In this document: positions 25,973 through 35,471 of the stretch, one piece after another
Position numbering within the stretch: the first letter of the stretch is position 1
How the letters are laid out: each line of letters opens with the position of its first letter
Position numbers and translations under genes: made by a program
Notes under the pieces: model-generated
Databases searched by the model: none
The model's input: only the letters and a program-made list of their open reading frames with translations
Told to the model about the DNA's origin: nothing
NCBI GenBank assembly: GCA_913058135.1
Contig: CAJXPR010000014.1
Span: forward strand, 1-47,315
Direction: 5' to 3'
From: an uncultured Gammaproteobacteria bacterium
GTDB taxonomy: Bacteria; Pseudomonadota; Gammaproteobacteria; Pseudomonadales; Pseudohongiellaceae
Length of the DNA: 47,315 nucleotides

Positions 25973-27207
25973 GCCTTGATCTCCTTGACGGTACTGACAA
26001 TCTGGCCTGAGGCCAGTGAGCTGATAATATCATCGCCAGCCTTGACCTGGGATGAGGTGTTGATGACCTTGCCATCAGGTGTTCGGGTAATGCTGTAGCC
26101 ACGCTGCAGGGTTTGCAGCGGACTGATATTTTCCAGATTGCGTGCCAGCATTTGCAGGCTCGCGCGACGCTGTTCCAAAAAGCGCAACATGGCTCGTTGT
26201 AACCGGTTGTCGAATTGCGTCAGGGCCTGCGATTTTTCCTGCAGGCGGCGTCCGGGGTGCTGCAGGCGTTTACGCAACCAGTCCAGTTGCTGGCTGCGTT
26301 GATTAAGCAGGGCCTGCATCAGGCGCATCAGCTTGTTCTGTTGATACTGCAAGGTTGCACGCAACTGGGCCTGGTCGGGGCTAAGCAGCTCGGCGGCAGC
26401 CGACGGCGTTGGTGCGCGCAGGTCAGCTACAAAATCGGCAATGGTGATGTCGGTTTCATGGCCAACGGCGCTGACCACGGGCAGGGCGCAGGCATGGATG
26501 GCCCGCGCCACCGACTCGTCATTGAACGACTGCATGTCTTCAAGCGAGCCGCCGCCGCGCGCCAGCAGGACCACATCAATGCCCAGCTCCTGGTGACGTC
26601 GTTCCACGTTGTGCAAGGCCTGAATGATGGCAGGCGCGGAGCCCTGCCCCTGTACCGGCACCGGAAACACCGTGACCCGCATGGCTGGGTAGCGACGTTG
26701 AAAAACGCTGATGATGTCGCGGATTACCGCGCCGGTGGGCGAGGTTACCACCGCGACGTGGCGCACCTGTGTCGGCAAGGGCCGCTTTTGCGTTGCATCA
26801 AACAGGCCTTCGTGGGTCAGCTTCTGTTTGAGTTCGTCGAAGGCACGTTGCAGTGCACCGGCGCCGGCATCCTGCATACTGTCCACAATCAACTGGTAGT
26901 CGCCCCGACCTTCATAGATGCTGAGCTTGCCGCGCACCACAACCTGCATGCCATTGGCAGGCCGAAAGCGGACCGAGGTATTGCGGTTGCGGAACATGGC
27001 GCAGCGAATCTGCGCGCTGTCATCTTTCAGAGTGAGGTACCAGTGCCCCGAGCCGGGCAGTGCCAGGTTGGAGATTTCACCCTCAACAGTGACCGACGCA
27101 AAACAGTCCTCCAGCAGTCCACGTGCCAGACGGTTGAGGCTGCTGACGCTGAGGACGCGATTACCGGGGTCGGGAGCGTGCTGAAAAGCTGGGATATCCG
27201 GGTTCAT
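25969..27207 (-). CDS. xseA: Exodeoxyribonuclease VII large subunit
   Basis: Catalytic subunit of the single-strand-specific exonuclease VII. The 412-residue protein has an N-terminal OB fold (VLSVSSLNRLARGLLEDCF...GEISNLALPGSGHWYLTLKD) and the nuclease core with RPLPTQVRHVAVVTSPTGAVIRDI, DVVLLARGGGSLEDMQSFNDE and SAVGHETDITIADFVADLRAPTPSAAAE. A long coiled-coil region and the C-terminal LQRGYSITRTPDGKVI follow. Starts at GTG 27213 or ATG 27207 are both possible; the ATG is used. It is divergent from guaB, as in Pseudomonas-type genomes. The small subunit gene xseB is not here. Confidence 0.96.
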   Translation of the reverse strand: MNPDIPAFQHAPDPGNRVLSVSSLNRLARGLLEDCFASVTVEGEISNLALPGSGHWYLTLKDDSAQIRCAMFRNRNTSVRFRPANGMQVVVRGKLSIYEGRGDYQLIVDSMQDAGAGALQRAFDELKQKLTHEGLFDATQKRPLPTQVRHVAVVTSPTGAVIRDIISVFQRRYPAMRVTVFPVPVQGQGSAPAIIQALHNVERRHQELGIDVVLLARGGGSLEDMQSFNDESVARAIHACALPVVSAVGHETDITIADFVADLRAPTPSAAAELLSPDQAQLRATLQYQQNKLMRLMQALLNQRSQQLDWLRKRLQHPGRRLQEKSQALTQFDNRLQRAMLRFLEQRRASLQMLARNLENISPLQTLQRGYSITRTPDGKVINTSSQVKAGDDIISSLASGQIVSTVKEIKA

Positions 27208-27250
27208 TCGCACATCTTAACCCAGCCTGCCAACGTATCATAGACGCTGG

Positions 27251-27279
27251 TTTACCTAGCCCCGTCACATCTGTATAAT
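27251..27279 (+). promoter_or_regulatory. Sigma-70 promoter of guaBA
   Basis: -35 TTTACC (27251-27256) and a perfect -10 TATAAT (27274-27279) are 17 bases apart, 27 bases before the guaB ATG. It sits in the short divergent gap with xseA. Confidence 0.68.
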
Positions 27280-27306
27280 CCGCTTTTTGTGGATAGGTGA
27301 AAACTT

Positions 27307-28776
27307 ATGTTACGCATTGCTGAAGAAGCGCTGACATTCGACGATGTCCTGCTTCTGCCCGCCCACTCTTCTGTACTCCCCAAAGCCGTCAGCCTGAAAA
27401 CGCGATTGACTGCGAGTATAGCCCTGAATATTCCCCTGATGTCTGCCGCCATGGATACCGTGACGGAAGCGCGTCTGGCTATTGCCATGGCGCAGGAAGG
27501 GGGTATCGGTGTCATTCACAAGAACATGACTATCGAGCAACAGGCCCGCGAAGTGCGTCAGGTCAAGAAGTATGAAAGTGGCGTGGTCAAGGATCCGATA
27601 ACCATTTCCCCGGATGCACGCATCAGCGACCTGATCGCCCTGATGCGGGAAAATGATATTTCCGGCATGCCGGTAGTGGTGGGCCGTCAACTGGTGGGGA
27701 TCGTGACCAGCCGTGATGTGCGATTCGAGAGCAATCTTAACGCCAAGGTTGAGACCATCATGACGCCCAAGCAAAGCCTGGTCACCGTGAAAGAGGATGC
27801 CAGTCACGACCAGATCAAGGAATTGCTGCATCAGCACCGCATCGAGAAGATTCTGGTGGTCAATGATGAGTTCGAATTGCGCGGTCTGATCACGTTGAAG
27901 GATATTCGTAAATCTGAAGATTTCCCCAACGCCTCCAAGGACCAGCAGGGTCGCTTGCGGGTGGCTGCTGCTGTAGGGACCAGTCCTGATACCGAAGATC
28001 GGGTTGCAGCGCTGGCCGAAGCCGGCGTGGATGTCATTGTCGTGGATACCGCCCACGGCCATTCCGAAGGCGTGCTGAACATGGTGCGCCGCGTCAAGGG
28101 TCTGTATCCGGAGCTGGGTGTGATTGGCGGTAATATCGCGACTGCCCAGGCCGCGCGCGATCTGGCCGCAGCCGGTGCGGATGCGGTCAAGGTGGGTATC
28201 GGTCCTGGCTCGATCTGCACGACGCGAATTGTCACAGGCGTGGGTGTTCCGCAGATTTCTGCCGTATCCAATGTCGTCGAGGCATTAAAGGACACTAATG
28301 TCTGCGTCATCTCTGACGGTGGTATCCGTTTCTCCGGCGACATCGCCAAAGTGGTCGCCGCAGGTGCCCATGTGGTGATGATTGGCAGTCTGCTGGCCGG
28401 CACCGAAGAGGCACCCGGCGAGGTAGAACTGTTCCAGGGTCGCAGTTACAAGGCGTATCGTGGCATGGGTTCTCTGGGCGCGATGTCGCAGAGCCAGGGC
28501 TCCAGCGATCGGTACTTTCAGGATGCGGCCTCCGGTGTGGAAAAACTTGTGCCCGAAGGCATTGAGGGTCGGGTGCCTTACAAAGGCACCATGTCCAGCA
28601 TCGTTCATCAGCTGATGGGTGGGCTGCGTTCCAGCATGGGTTACACCGGTTGTGCGACCGTGGACGAGATGCGTACCAAACCCGAGTTTGTCAAAATCAC
28701 CGCGTCCGGTATGCAGGAAAGTCATGTCCATGATGTCAGCATTACCAAGGAAGCGCCCAACTACCGTATGAGCTGA
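27307..28776 (+). CDS. guaB: Inosine-5'-monophosphate dehydrogenase
   Basis: Oxidises IMP to XMP, the rate-limiting step to GMP. The 489-residue enzyme starts [21 protein letters not shown]. It carries two CBS domains (about 93-205), the TIM-barrel nucleotide site, the catalytic Cys loop [27 protein letters not shown] and the mobile flap [18 protein letters not shown]. It is followed by guaA after 76 bases with no terminator between, so the two form an operon. Confidence 0.98.
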   Translation: MLRIAEEALTFDDVLLLPAHSSVLPKAVSLKTRLTASIALNIPLMSAAMDTVTEARLAIAMAQEGGIGVIHKNMTIEQQAREVRQVKKYESGVVKDPITISPDARISDLIALMRENDISGMPVVVGRQLVGIVTSRDVRFESNLNAKVETIMTPKQSLVTVKEDASHDQIKELLHQHRIEKILVVNDEFELRGLITLKDIRKSEDFPNASKDQQGRLRVAAAVGTSPDTEDRVAALAEAGVDVIVVDTAHGHSEGVLNMVRRVKGLYPELGVIGGNIATAQAARDLAAAGADAVKVGIGPGSICTTRIVTGVGVPQISAVSNVVEALKDTNVCVISDGGIRFSGDIAKVVAAGAHVVMIGSLLAGTEEAPGEVELFQGRSYKAYRGMGSLGAMSQSQGSSDRYFQDAASGVEKLVPEGIEGRVPYKGTMSSIVHQLMGGLRSSMGYTGCATVDEMRTKPEFVKITASGMQESHVHDVSITKEAPNYRMS

Positions 28777-28852
28777 TCACCGGTCGTGGTTGCAGCTAAT
28801 TGCTGCAATTGCGACGGGTAACTCCCTTCTTCATGAACAAGGCAAGCCGCGC

Positions 28853-30430
28853 ATGAGTCAGAATATTCACAGCCAGAAAATACTCATTCTGGATTTTGGA
28901 TCGCAATACACACAACTGATTGCCCGCCGCGTGCGTGAGCTGGGCGTATACTGTGAAATCTGGGACTACCAGTGTACCCAGGCAGAAGTGGAAGCCTTTG
29001 CCGCACAGGGCATCATCCTCAGTGGTGGCCCGGAGACAGCAACGCTGGCCGACTCACCGCAAGCGGCTGATTATCTGTTCACCCAGAACGTGCCCTTGCT
29101 GGGTATCTGTTACGGCATGCAGACCATGGCGGAGCGGCTGGGCGGCAAGGTTGAGGCATCAGACAAATCCGAGTTCGGCTATGCCGAGGTTAACCTGCCA
29201 GCGCCCGGCGCCCTCTTTGAAGGCATCGAAGACCGCATGGTTGAAGGTGGTGTGCCCCAGCTGGATGTGTGGATGAGCCATGGCGACAAAGTCGTTAAAT
29301 TGCCGCCCGGATTTGTGGTCAGTGCGGAGACCAGCAGTGCACCGATTGCTGCGATGTCCGATGAGTCCCGCCAGTTTTACGGTGTGCAGTTTCATCCTGA
29401 AGTCACCCATACGCTGCAAGGTCAACGTATACTGGAACGCTTTGTGCGTAAGATCTGTGGCTGCGATGCCCTGTGGACGTCAGCAAATATCATAGATGAC
29501 GCCATCCGCGTAGTGCGTGAACAGGTCGGCAGCGACCATGTGCTGTTGGGCCTCTCCGGTGGTGTTGATTCATCGGTGGTGGCAGCGCTGCTGCACAAAG
29601 CCATTGGCGAGCAGTTGACCTGTGTGTTTGTTGACAACGGACTGCTGCGCCTGCACGAAGGCGACCAGGTGATGGCGACCTTTGCGCAAAACATGGGTGT
29701 CAAAGTCATCCGCGTGGATGCAGAGGACATGTTCCTCAGTCGCCTGGCTGGTGTCAGTGACCCGGAGCAGAAGCGAAAGGTTATTGGTAATACTTTTATT
29801 GAAGTGTTTGACCAGGAAGCATCCAAAATTGATAACGTGCGCTGGCTGGCCCAGGGCACCATTTACCCGGATGTCATCGAATCTGCTGGTTCCCGTACCG
29901 GCAAGGCTCACGTCATCAAGTCCCACCACAATGTTGGTGGGCTGCCCGAGAACATGGCGCTGAAACTGGTAGAGCCACTGCGCGAACTGTTCAAGGACGA
30001 AGTGCGTCGTATCGGCCTGGAATTGGGACTGCCTTATGACATGGTGTACCGTCATCCGTTCCCCGGTCCGGGACTGGGCGTGCGCATTCTGGGTGAAGTA
30101 AAGAAAGAGTACTGCGACGTGCTGCGTCGTGCCGATGCCATCTTCATCGAAGAATTGCACAAGGCCGATTATTACCACAAGACCAGCCAGGCCTTTGCCG
30201 TGTTCCTGCCGGTCAAGTCAGTGGGTGTGGTCGGTGATGGTCGTCGCTACTCATGGGTTATTACCATCCGTGCGGTGGAAACCATCGACTTCATGACCGC
30301 GCGCTGGGCGCATCTGCCGTATGAACTGCTGGAAACCGTGAGCAACCGCATCATCAATGAGATTACTGATGTGTCGCGGGTGACTTATGATATTTCCAGT
30401 AAGCCACCAGCGACGATCGAGTGGGAGTGA
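28853..30430 (+). CDS. guaA: GMP synthase (glutamine-hydrolysing)
   Basis: Converts XMP to GMP using glutamine and ATP. The 525-residue protein has an N-terminal class I glutamine amidotransferase domain ([21 protein letters not shown], catalytic Cys in [10 protein letters not shown], His in FHPEVTHT). The ATP-pyrophosphatase domain has the P-loop [14 protein letters not shown], and the dimerisation domain ends KPPATIEWE. Family alignment sets the start at the ATG at 28853, although the frame opens at 28790. In Pseudomonas-type genomes tadA comes soon after guaA; here a crotonase and the dab locus intervene. Confidence 0.98.
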   Translation: MSQNIHSQKILILDFGSQYTQLIARRVRELGVYCEIWDYQCTQAEVEAFAAQGIILSGGPETATLADSPQAADYLFTQNVPLLGICYGMQTMAERLGGKVEASDKSEFGYAEVNLPAPGALFEGIEDRMVEGGVPQLDVWMSHGDKVVKLPPGFVVSAETSSAPIAAMSDESRQFYGVQFHPEVTHTLQGQRILERFVRKICGCDALWTSANIIDDAIRVVREQVGSDHVLLGLSGGVDSSVVAALLHKAIGEQLTCVFVDNGLLRLHEGDQVMATFAQNMGVKVIRVDAEDMFLSRLAGVSDPEQKRKVIGNTFIEVFDQEASKIDNVRWLAQGTIYPDVIESAGSRTGKAHVIKSHHNVGGLPENMALKLVEPLRELFKDEVRRIGLELGLPYDMVYRHPFPGPGLGVRILGEVKKEYCDVLRRADAIFIEELHKADYYHKTSQAFAVFLPVKSVGVVGDGRRYSWVITIRAVETIDFMTARWAHLPYELLETVSNRIINEITDVSRVTYDISSKPPATIEWE

Positions 30431-30467
30431 GCGGCACTGGCAGTCGGTGGCCCGTGAGGAAGCAATC

Positions 30468-31340
30468 TTGACCTACGAAACACTTGACTACCAAATTCAG
30501 GATCGGGTTTTGACGGTGACTCTCAACCGTCCCGACAAACTGAACGCCTTTACGGTGACCATGGCCAATGAGCTGGTGGATGCCTTCCGGCGCGCCAGTG
30601 AGGATGATGCTGTTGGTGCTGTGATCGTGACCGGCGCAGGCAAGGCGTTTTGCGCAGGCATGGATCTGTCCGTGCAGGGCAATGTGTTTGGCCTTGATGA
30701 AAGCATGACCCCAACGCCGCAGGCACTGGAACAACGCTTCGAGGATCCTGACATGGTGTCAGGTGTCCGTGATACTGGCGGTCGGGTGTCGCTGGCGATC
30801 TATCAATGCAATAAACCGGTCATTGGTGCCATCAACGGTGTTGCCGTTGGCATCGGCGCCACCATGACCCTGGCCATGGATGTCCGGCTGATGGCAGACT
30901 CGGCGCGCCTGGGATTCGTATTTGGCAAGATTGGCATCGTACCTGAGGCCTGCTCGACCTGGTTTCTGCCACGCCTGGTCGGTATGTCCCAGGCGCTGGA
31001 CTGGGTATATACCGGTGACCTGATCAATAGCGATTCGGCCTTAAAGGCAGGTTTGATCAAGGCGGTTGTCCCTGCTGACGAGTTGCTGCGTGCGGCTGAA
31101 GAACTGGCCCGACGCTACATCACCAATCGTTCGCCCGTCGCCGTAGCACTGACGCGGCAGATGATGCTGCGCAATGCCGCCGCCCCGCATCCGGTCGAGG
31201 CACACAAAGTGGAATCGCTGGCGGTTTTCTACACCAGCCAGGGCGATGGCAGAGAGGGTGTCAATGCCTTCCTTGAAAAGCGCGAGCCGGTTTTTTCGGC
31301 CAGGGTATCCACAGACATGCCGGATGTCTTCAAGCCCTGA
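30468..31340 (+). CDS. Enoyl-CoA hydratase/isomerase (crotonase) family protein
   Basis: A 290-residue crotonase-fold enzyme acting on acyl-CoA thioesters. Visible features are VTLNRPDKLNAFT at the N-terminus, the oxyanion-hole segment GAGKAFCAGMDLS, NGVAVGIGATMTLAMDVRLMA, and the catalytic Glu region FGKIGIVPEACSTWFLPRLVG. The start is a TTG at 30468 with GAGGA 7 bases upstream; no better ATG exists in frame near the conserved N-terminus. It lies 37 bases after guaA and may be read from the same transcript. Which acyl-CoA it uses cannot be told. It converges on dabA with 9 bases between stops. Confidence 0.88.
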   Translation: MTYETLDYQIQDRVLTVTLNRPDKLNAFTVTMANELVDAFRRASEDDAVGAVIVTGAGKAFCAGMDLSVQGNVFGLDESMTPTPQALEQRFEDPDMVSGVRDTGGRVSLAIYQCNKPVIGAINGVAVGIGATMTLAMDVRLMADSARLGFVFGKIGIVPEACSTWFLPRLVGMSQALDWVYTGDLINSDSALKAGLIKAVVPADELLRAAEELARRYITNRSPVAVALTRQMMLRNAAAPHPVEAHKVESLAVFYTSQGDGREGVNAFLEKREPVFSARVSTDMPDVFKP

Positions 31341-31349
31341 CAGATCAGT

Positions 31350-33803
31350 TTATTGCCATAAATGCCAACTACCACTGTGATACATTTCTGCGCGCTGATC
31401 TTCGATGCGCAAAATGTAGAGCCATTTATTGTCCACCAGCTGGCGCACCGTATCATGTTTGCTGATGACCGCAGCAATCGCTGCGCGTGACGCATGAATG
31501 ACCACGGTCAGGCGCTGCGGCGTGTGCTGCCAGGTCTCACCATTGTGCACCGACTGCAAGGGCAGGCCAATGCGCAGATCACCGGCATTTCCCTCGAACA
31601 CACCAATGCGTCCGCCGACAACATTGTGCAGGGTTTTGTTGCCGCTGCCGAATCTCTGATTATCCACGGTGGACGCGTAGTACTGCATATTGATCCAGTG
31701 CGCGACGATCATGGGCGCAGTCATGATCTGTTCCAGTAGAGTACCCGTCGGATCCTGGTCGGCATCATAGTCGTGCAGGAAACAGCGTCCTTCAAGATCC
31801 ATGCCGCGCGTTGCAGTTCTCGGGCCTATGACCAGGGCAGCGTTATTCGCCAGGCCCCACTCGGGACGGGTCTGCGACCAGTCATTGGCTCGTTGCAGCA
31901 ATGCCCGTGACAAGGCCTTTGGTTTGTCCTGCAGACCTTGCAGCTGCAGAGCTGGCGCCCTCTCACTGGCGGCGGCATGTTGAGCTGAAGCCAGTTGTGC
32001 CTTGATGCTTGCCAGATCACTGGCATGGGTGGACGGAACATCACCGGTGTCAAACAGGTCAACCTGATCGATAGTGGTGTTGTGCAGGCCTGCGATAAAC
32101 CAGGTACTGTCGGGAATATCCAGACCCTTGTTGAGCAACTGCTTGCGCACGGCCCGGTCATTGAGCAGCGCCGCCAGCGCGCGGGCATTGATGTCGCCTT
32201 TCTGACCACAACAGGCGCCGCAATCCAGGCCGGCGCGATGGGGATTGTTTTGTGTCTGACTGCCATGCCCGATGAGCAGTACGAGGCGGGCAAAATCTTT
32301 GGTCAGGCCCATGGCTTTCAGTACCTGCGCAGCTATGGCGGTCTGGCCCTCAAGCCCGCCGGCAACTGCGGCACTCAGCGAGGGACGTAGCGCGTTGGCA
32401 TCCTTCCGGGTCAGGCCAAGGTTATTGTCGGACAGGGCAGCTGCGCGCTCCGGCAGTGTGCGACGTATCAGTTGCGCCAGGTAACCCAATCCAATGGATT
32501 CGACGATCACAAATGCTGACAGCGGCGAAGCATTGAAGCCGTGCCAACCCCGGCTGGTGCGTAACCGGGCATCGCGTCGCTGAGCAATCGAAGCATCGAT
32601 CGAGCTGCTGCCTGCGCTGTCAGTGACGGCCATGGCCGGGGCCAGCAGGCCTGGCAATTGGGGCCGACGGGCATTGGAGCCCAGCGGTTCGTAACTGATC
32701 GGTAAACCAAAAAAACCGGCAAAACCCAGCGTCTGTATGTCTGCTGACTGGGCTTCAAGGTGACGTCGGAACACTTCCGAGCGCACATCAATGCAGAAGG
32801 CAGCCTGCACCTTGGCAGCCGGGGATGTGCGAAATACCGGCGCCGAGCACAGACGGGTCAGCAGCGCGTCCTGATAGCTGATCTCCTGCGCTCGCTGCCA
32901 GACGCCAAGGGCATGACGACCGGTATCGTCGGGCTGCAGAACATGCGCCTGCCAGGCGTTCTGCCAGCCTGACCAGGTGGAACCGTGGTCGCGCAGGCCA
33001 TCGTCCAGCAGACATTCCCAGCTCAGGCGAATGGCAAGCAGATCAACAAGCGTGTCGTCCTCTGTGCCGGCCAGTTGCGCCTGCCAGCGAAGATAGGCAC
33101 ACCAGGCCGCCCAGCCGTTAATGCGCATCAGTACTGCCTGTAAAAACCGCGAGGTTTCGCCTGCTGGTGGATTCAGCTGCAGCAATGCCTGTTCTATCTG
33201 TTGACGCGGATCGTCACACAGCAAGGCGGCTTTGCCAGGTATATCTGATGCCTTCATCAGCAGCGCGACACTGTGGTCAGCTGCCAGAGTGGCACGCCAG
33301 TGCTGATAAAGGCCCCGGGTCTGGTCGGGGCGCCAGTCGGACTGGTCCTGATCAAAGAAAGCGGCACAGAGCTGTGATACCTGATACGTAATGGTATCGC
33401 ACCAGGCTGGCTCGTGGTGCAGGTCGCGCTGTTGATCAAGGCTGTCGGACAGTAGCGGCGCTGGCGACAGCCGGCCATTAGCGGTATCCAATGCCGCGAT
33501 CAGTTGCCCAATGGTGAGTGGCGACTGCAGCTCGTCACGGGCCCGCGCAAGCGCATACAGGTTGATGTTGCCACTGTGCCAGGCGTCGCGATACCACCCG
33601 GTATCCAGAGTCATCGGGGAGCCGCTGACCTTTGCCAATGAGTCGGCAGCGTCGCAGAAGGGCTGGTTGATATATCCCCAGTAGGGATTAACGGCAATCA
33701 TCCGGTCCAGGGGCCAGGTCGGTGCGATGCGCTCAATGGCCGCGTTGATGGCGGCGTCAAAGCATATTGCATTGGCCAGCGGTCGGGCGCTGTTCGCGGT
33801 CAT
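31350..33803 (-). CDS. dabA: Inorganic carbon pump subunit DabA (DUF2309, carbonic anhydrase-like)
   Basis: Cytoplasmic subunit of the DAB pump, which couples CO2 hydration to cation flow and accumulates bicarbonate. The 817-residue protein has the beta-carbonic-anhydrase-like zinc set C337 and D339 (FCIDVRSEVFRRHLE), H513 (LIGHGSQTQNNPH) and C528 (GLDCGACCG), in the same order and with the same His-Cys spacing as the known enzyme. The N-terminal WPLDRMIAVNPYWGY and C-terminal GRIGVFEGNAGDLRIGLP are also DUF2309 hallmarks. The frame opens far upstream, but the ATG at 33803 has a good ribosome site and overlaps the dabB stop (ATGA), so that start is chosen. Confidence 0.95.
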   Translation of the reverse strand: MTANSARPLANAICFDAAINAAIERIAPTWPLDRMIAVNPYWGYINQPFCDAADSLAKVSGSPMTLDTGWYRDAWHSGNINLYALARARDELQSPLTIGQLIAALDTANGRLSPAPLLSDSLDQQRDLHHEPAWCDTITYQVSQLCAAFFDQDQSDWRPDQTRGLYQHWRATLAADHSVALLMKASDIPGKAALLCDDPRQQIEQALLQLNPPAGETSRFLQAVLMRINGWAAWCAYLRWQAQLAGTEDDTLVDLLAIRLSWECLLDDGLRDHGSTWSGWQNAWQAHVLQPDDTGRHALGVWQRAQEISYQDALLTRLCSAPVFRTSPAAKVQAAFCIDVRSEVFRRHLEAQSADIQTLGFAGFFGLPISYEPLGSNARRPQLPGLLAPAMAVTDSAGSSSIDASIAQRRDARLRTSRGWHGFNASPLSAFVIVESIGLGYLAQLIRRTLPERAAALSDNNLGLTRKDANALRPSLSAAVAGGLEGQTAIAAQVLKAMGLTKDFARLVLLIGHGSQTQNNPHRAGLDCGACCGQKGDINARALAALLNDRAVRKQLLNKGLDIPDSTWFIAGLHNTTIDQVDLFDTGDVPSTHASDLASIKAQLASAQHAAASERAPALQLQGLQDKPKALSRALLQRANDWSQTRPEWGLANNAALVIGPRTATRGMDLEGRCFLHDYDADQDPTGTLLEQIMTAPMIVAHWINMQYYASTVDNQRFGSGNKTLHNVVGGRIGVFEGNAGDLRIGLPLQSVHNGETWQHTPQRLTVVIHASRAAIAAVISKHDTVRQLVDNKWLYILRIEDQRAEMYHSGSWHLWQ

Positions 33804-35353
33804 GAGGGGTCTCCTTGTGCTATGGAACGTCGGTTTACCTGAGTTTGTGCCTGCACCGGGCTCAATCGTGCCGGCCATATCCTGAAGGTCAGTCGGGTGA
33901 ACGTTTCGTCCAGGTAGAAACCTGAATAGGCCCAGGGGTAAAGTGTTCTGGCCAGCACGCCCTGAGGATGGCAGCGCAGCCAGCTCTGGATGCTGTACAA
34001 GGTGATGAAACTCATCAACACCCAGACAGTCACTGCCGTGGTGGCGGCACTTGCAGGAGGCACCACGGAGGTGAATGCCAGATGCCAGACCAGATACAGC
34101 TGGGTCAGTGCCAGTACCATGACTGTACCCCGTAGCATCGACCAGGGTGTGCGTCCTTCTTCCAGCCACAGCAGCGGTGCCAGGCCCAGGGCGACGATGA
34201 CCAGCGCGGCCAGCGGCAGCTCGAGTTCCGGCATGACGGCGCGCCAGGGCAGCATGGCGGCCGCCACCAGCAGGCCACTGAGCACCGCAGCAACGCCATA
34301 CCAGTAGGGTGGTTGCGCTGCGCCGCGGTGGGCAAAAAAGTCCCGACTGCGAGCGGTCTCCACACTGCCACCGGCGCTGAGAAAGGCGTGAGCCTTGTAC
34401 AGGGAATGCGCGACCAGGTGCAGCAGCGCAAGCTCGTAGAGGCCCAGGCCGATTTCGAGCAACATGAACCCCATCTGCGCGCAGGTGGACCAGGCCAGGC
34501 GAACCTTGATGCTGATCCGGGTCATCATCACCAGGCTGGCCAATACCGCCGTGGTGCTGCCCGCGATGACCAGTATCAGTTGCGCAGCCGGGGCCAGCGA
34601 TATCAATTCTGCCAGGCGAATAAGCACAAACCCGCCCATGTTAACGACGCCCGCATGCAGCAGTGCCGAGACCGGTGTGGGGGCTTCCATGACCTGGATC
34701 AGCCAGCCATGCAAGGGCAGCTGGGCAGTCTTGAGGATGGCAGCCAGGGCTATCAGTGCCGCTGCCCAATGCAGGGAGGCTGGCAGTGATTCGCGGTCGG
34801 CGAGGTAGGCGCCGAGTTCATCCAGCCACAGGGTGCCGGTGCTCTGATAGATCAGGGACAGAGCGACAACCAGGCAGATTTCGGCCAGTCGACTGACCAG
34901 GAACTTTTTATGGGCGACTATCTGGGCAGCTTTGCGGTCAGGGTAATGGGTGAGCAGGTAGTGCAACCCGATGCTGGTGCCGGTCCAGGCCAGGGCGATG
35001 GTCAGCAGATCCTGGCTCAGCAGCAGCAGACTGACCGACATCAGGGTAAACAGCATGGCCCGGACGAACCGGCGCTGCTGAAGATCACCAGCCAGATAAC
35101 GGGAAGAGTAATTGATGATGACCCAGCCCAGCAGCGATACCAGCAGGGCGGCGACCAGACCCAGCCGGTCGGGGCTGACTCCGGTCAATTGCGCGCCGGC
35201 CACGGCCGCGATAATCGACACCAGCACACCTGTCAGTCCTGCCAGGGCAGTGGCGCGTGCGATAAACCAGTGCGATCCGGTCTTGTTCACCACCAGTAGC
35301 CAGCCGACCGTATAAACAAGCAACAATATCCAGCCATTGACAAGAAACTGCAC
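33800..35353 (-). CDS. dabB: Inorganic carbon pump membrane subunit DabB (NuoL-like)
   Basis: Proton-antiporter-fold subunit, related to NuoL/MrpA, that partners with DabA. The 517-residue protein has about 13 transmembrane helices. The characteristic core TAQLPLHGWLIQVMEAPTPVSALLHAGVVNMGGFVLIRLA includes the conserved Lys and His residues; SWCTCAQMGFMLLEIGLGLYELALLHLVAHSLYKAHAFL-like helices follow (read as WSTCAQMGFML). The start is a GTG at 35353 with AAGGAG just upstream; the 40 earlier open codons are not membrane-like. dabA follows with a 4-base overlap. Divergent to it is a LysR gene, the likely regulator. Confidence 0.93.
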   Translation of the reverse strand: MQFLVNGWILLLVYTVGWLLVVNKTGSHWFIARATALAGLTGVLVSIIAAVAGAQLTGVSPDRLGLVAALLVSLLGWVIINYSSRYLAGDLQQRRFVRAMLFTLMSVSLLLLSQDLLTIALAWTGTSIGLHYLLTHYPDRKAAQIVAHKKFLVSRLAEICLVVALSLIYQSTGTLWLDELGAYLADRESLPASLHWAAALIALAAILKTAQLPLHGWLIQVMEAPTPVSALLHAGVVNMGGFVLIRLAELISLAPAAQLILVIAGSTTAVLASLVMMTRISIKVRLAWSTCAQMGFMLLEIGLGLYELALLHLVAHSLYKAHAFLSAGGSVETARSRDFFAHRGAAQPPYWYGVAAVLSGLLVAAAMLPWRAVMPELELPLAALVIVALGLAPLLWLEEGRTPWSMLRGTVMVLALTQLYLVWHLAFTSVVPPASAATTAVTVWVLMSFITLYSIQSWLRCHPQGVLARTLYPWAYSGFYLDETFTRLTFRIWPARLSPVQAQTQVNRRSIAQGDPS

Positions 35354-35447
35354 TTTTTTCTCCTTGTAAAGTGAATCCTGATAACTTCTCGTGCAGTATG
35401 TTCGGGGCAAACAAAGCTTTTGTAAAATATATGATTCGTATAATATT

Positions 35448-35464
35448 GTTCTTTTTAAAAGAAC
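35448..35464. promoter_or_regulatory. Perfect 17-base palindrome in the dabB-LysR gap (operator candidate)
   Basis: GTTCTTTTTAAAAGAAC has 8-base perfect arms around one base. It lies 7 bases before the LysR-type ATG and just after a TATAAT (35439-35444). A second, weaker dyad, AATAT...ATATT (35426-35447), precedes it. This is a good place for autoregulation of the LysR gene and for control of the divergent dabBA. Confidence 0.5.
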
Positions 35465-35471
35465 GATAAGC

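Noticed and set aside
26215-27243. 342-codon plus-strand frame opposite xseA
   Set aside because: Antisense shadow of a conserved gene; no recognisable domain.
31350-34169. 939-residue version of DabA starting near 34169
   Set aside because: The extra N-terminus is antisense-frame sequence within dabB; the ATG at 33803 has a ribosome site and overlaps the dabB stop as coupled genes do.
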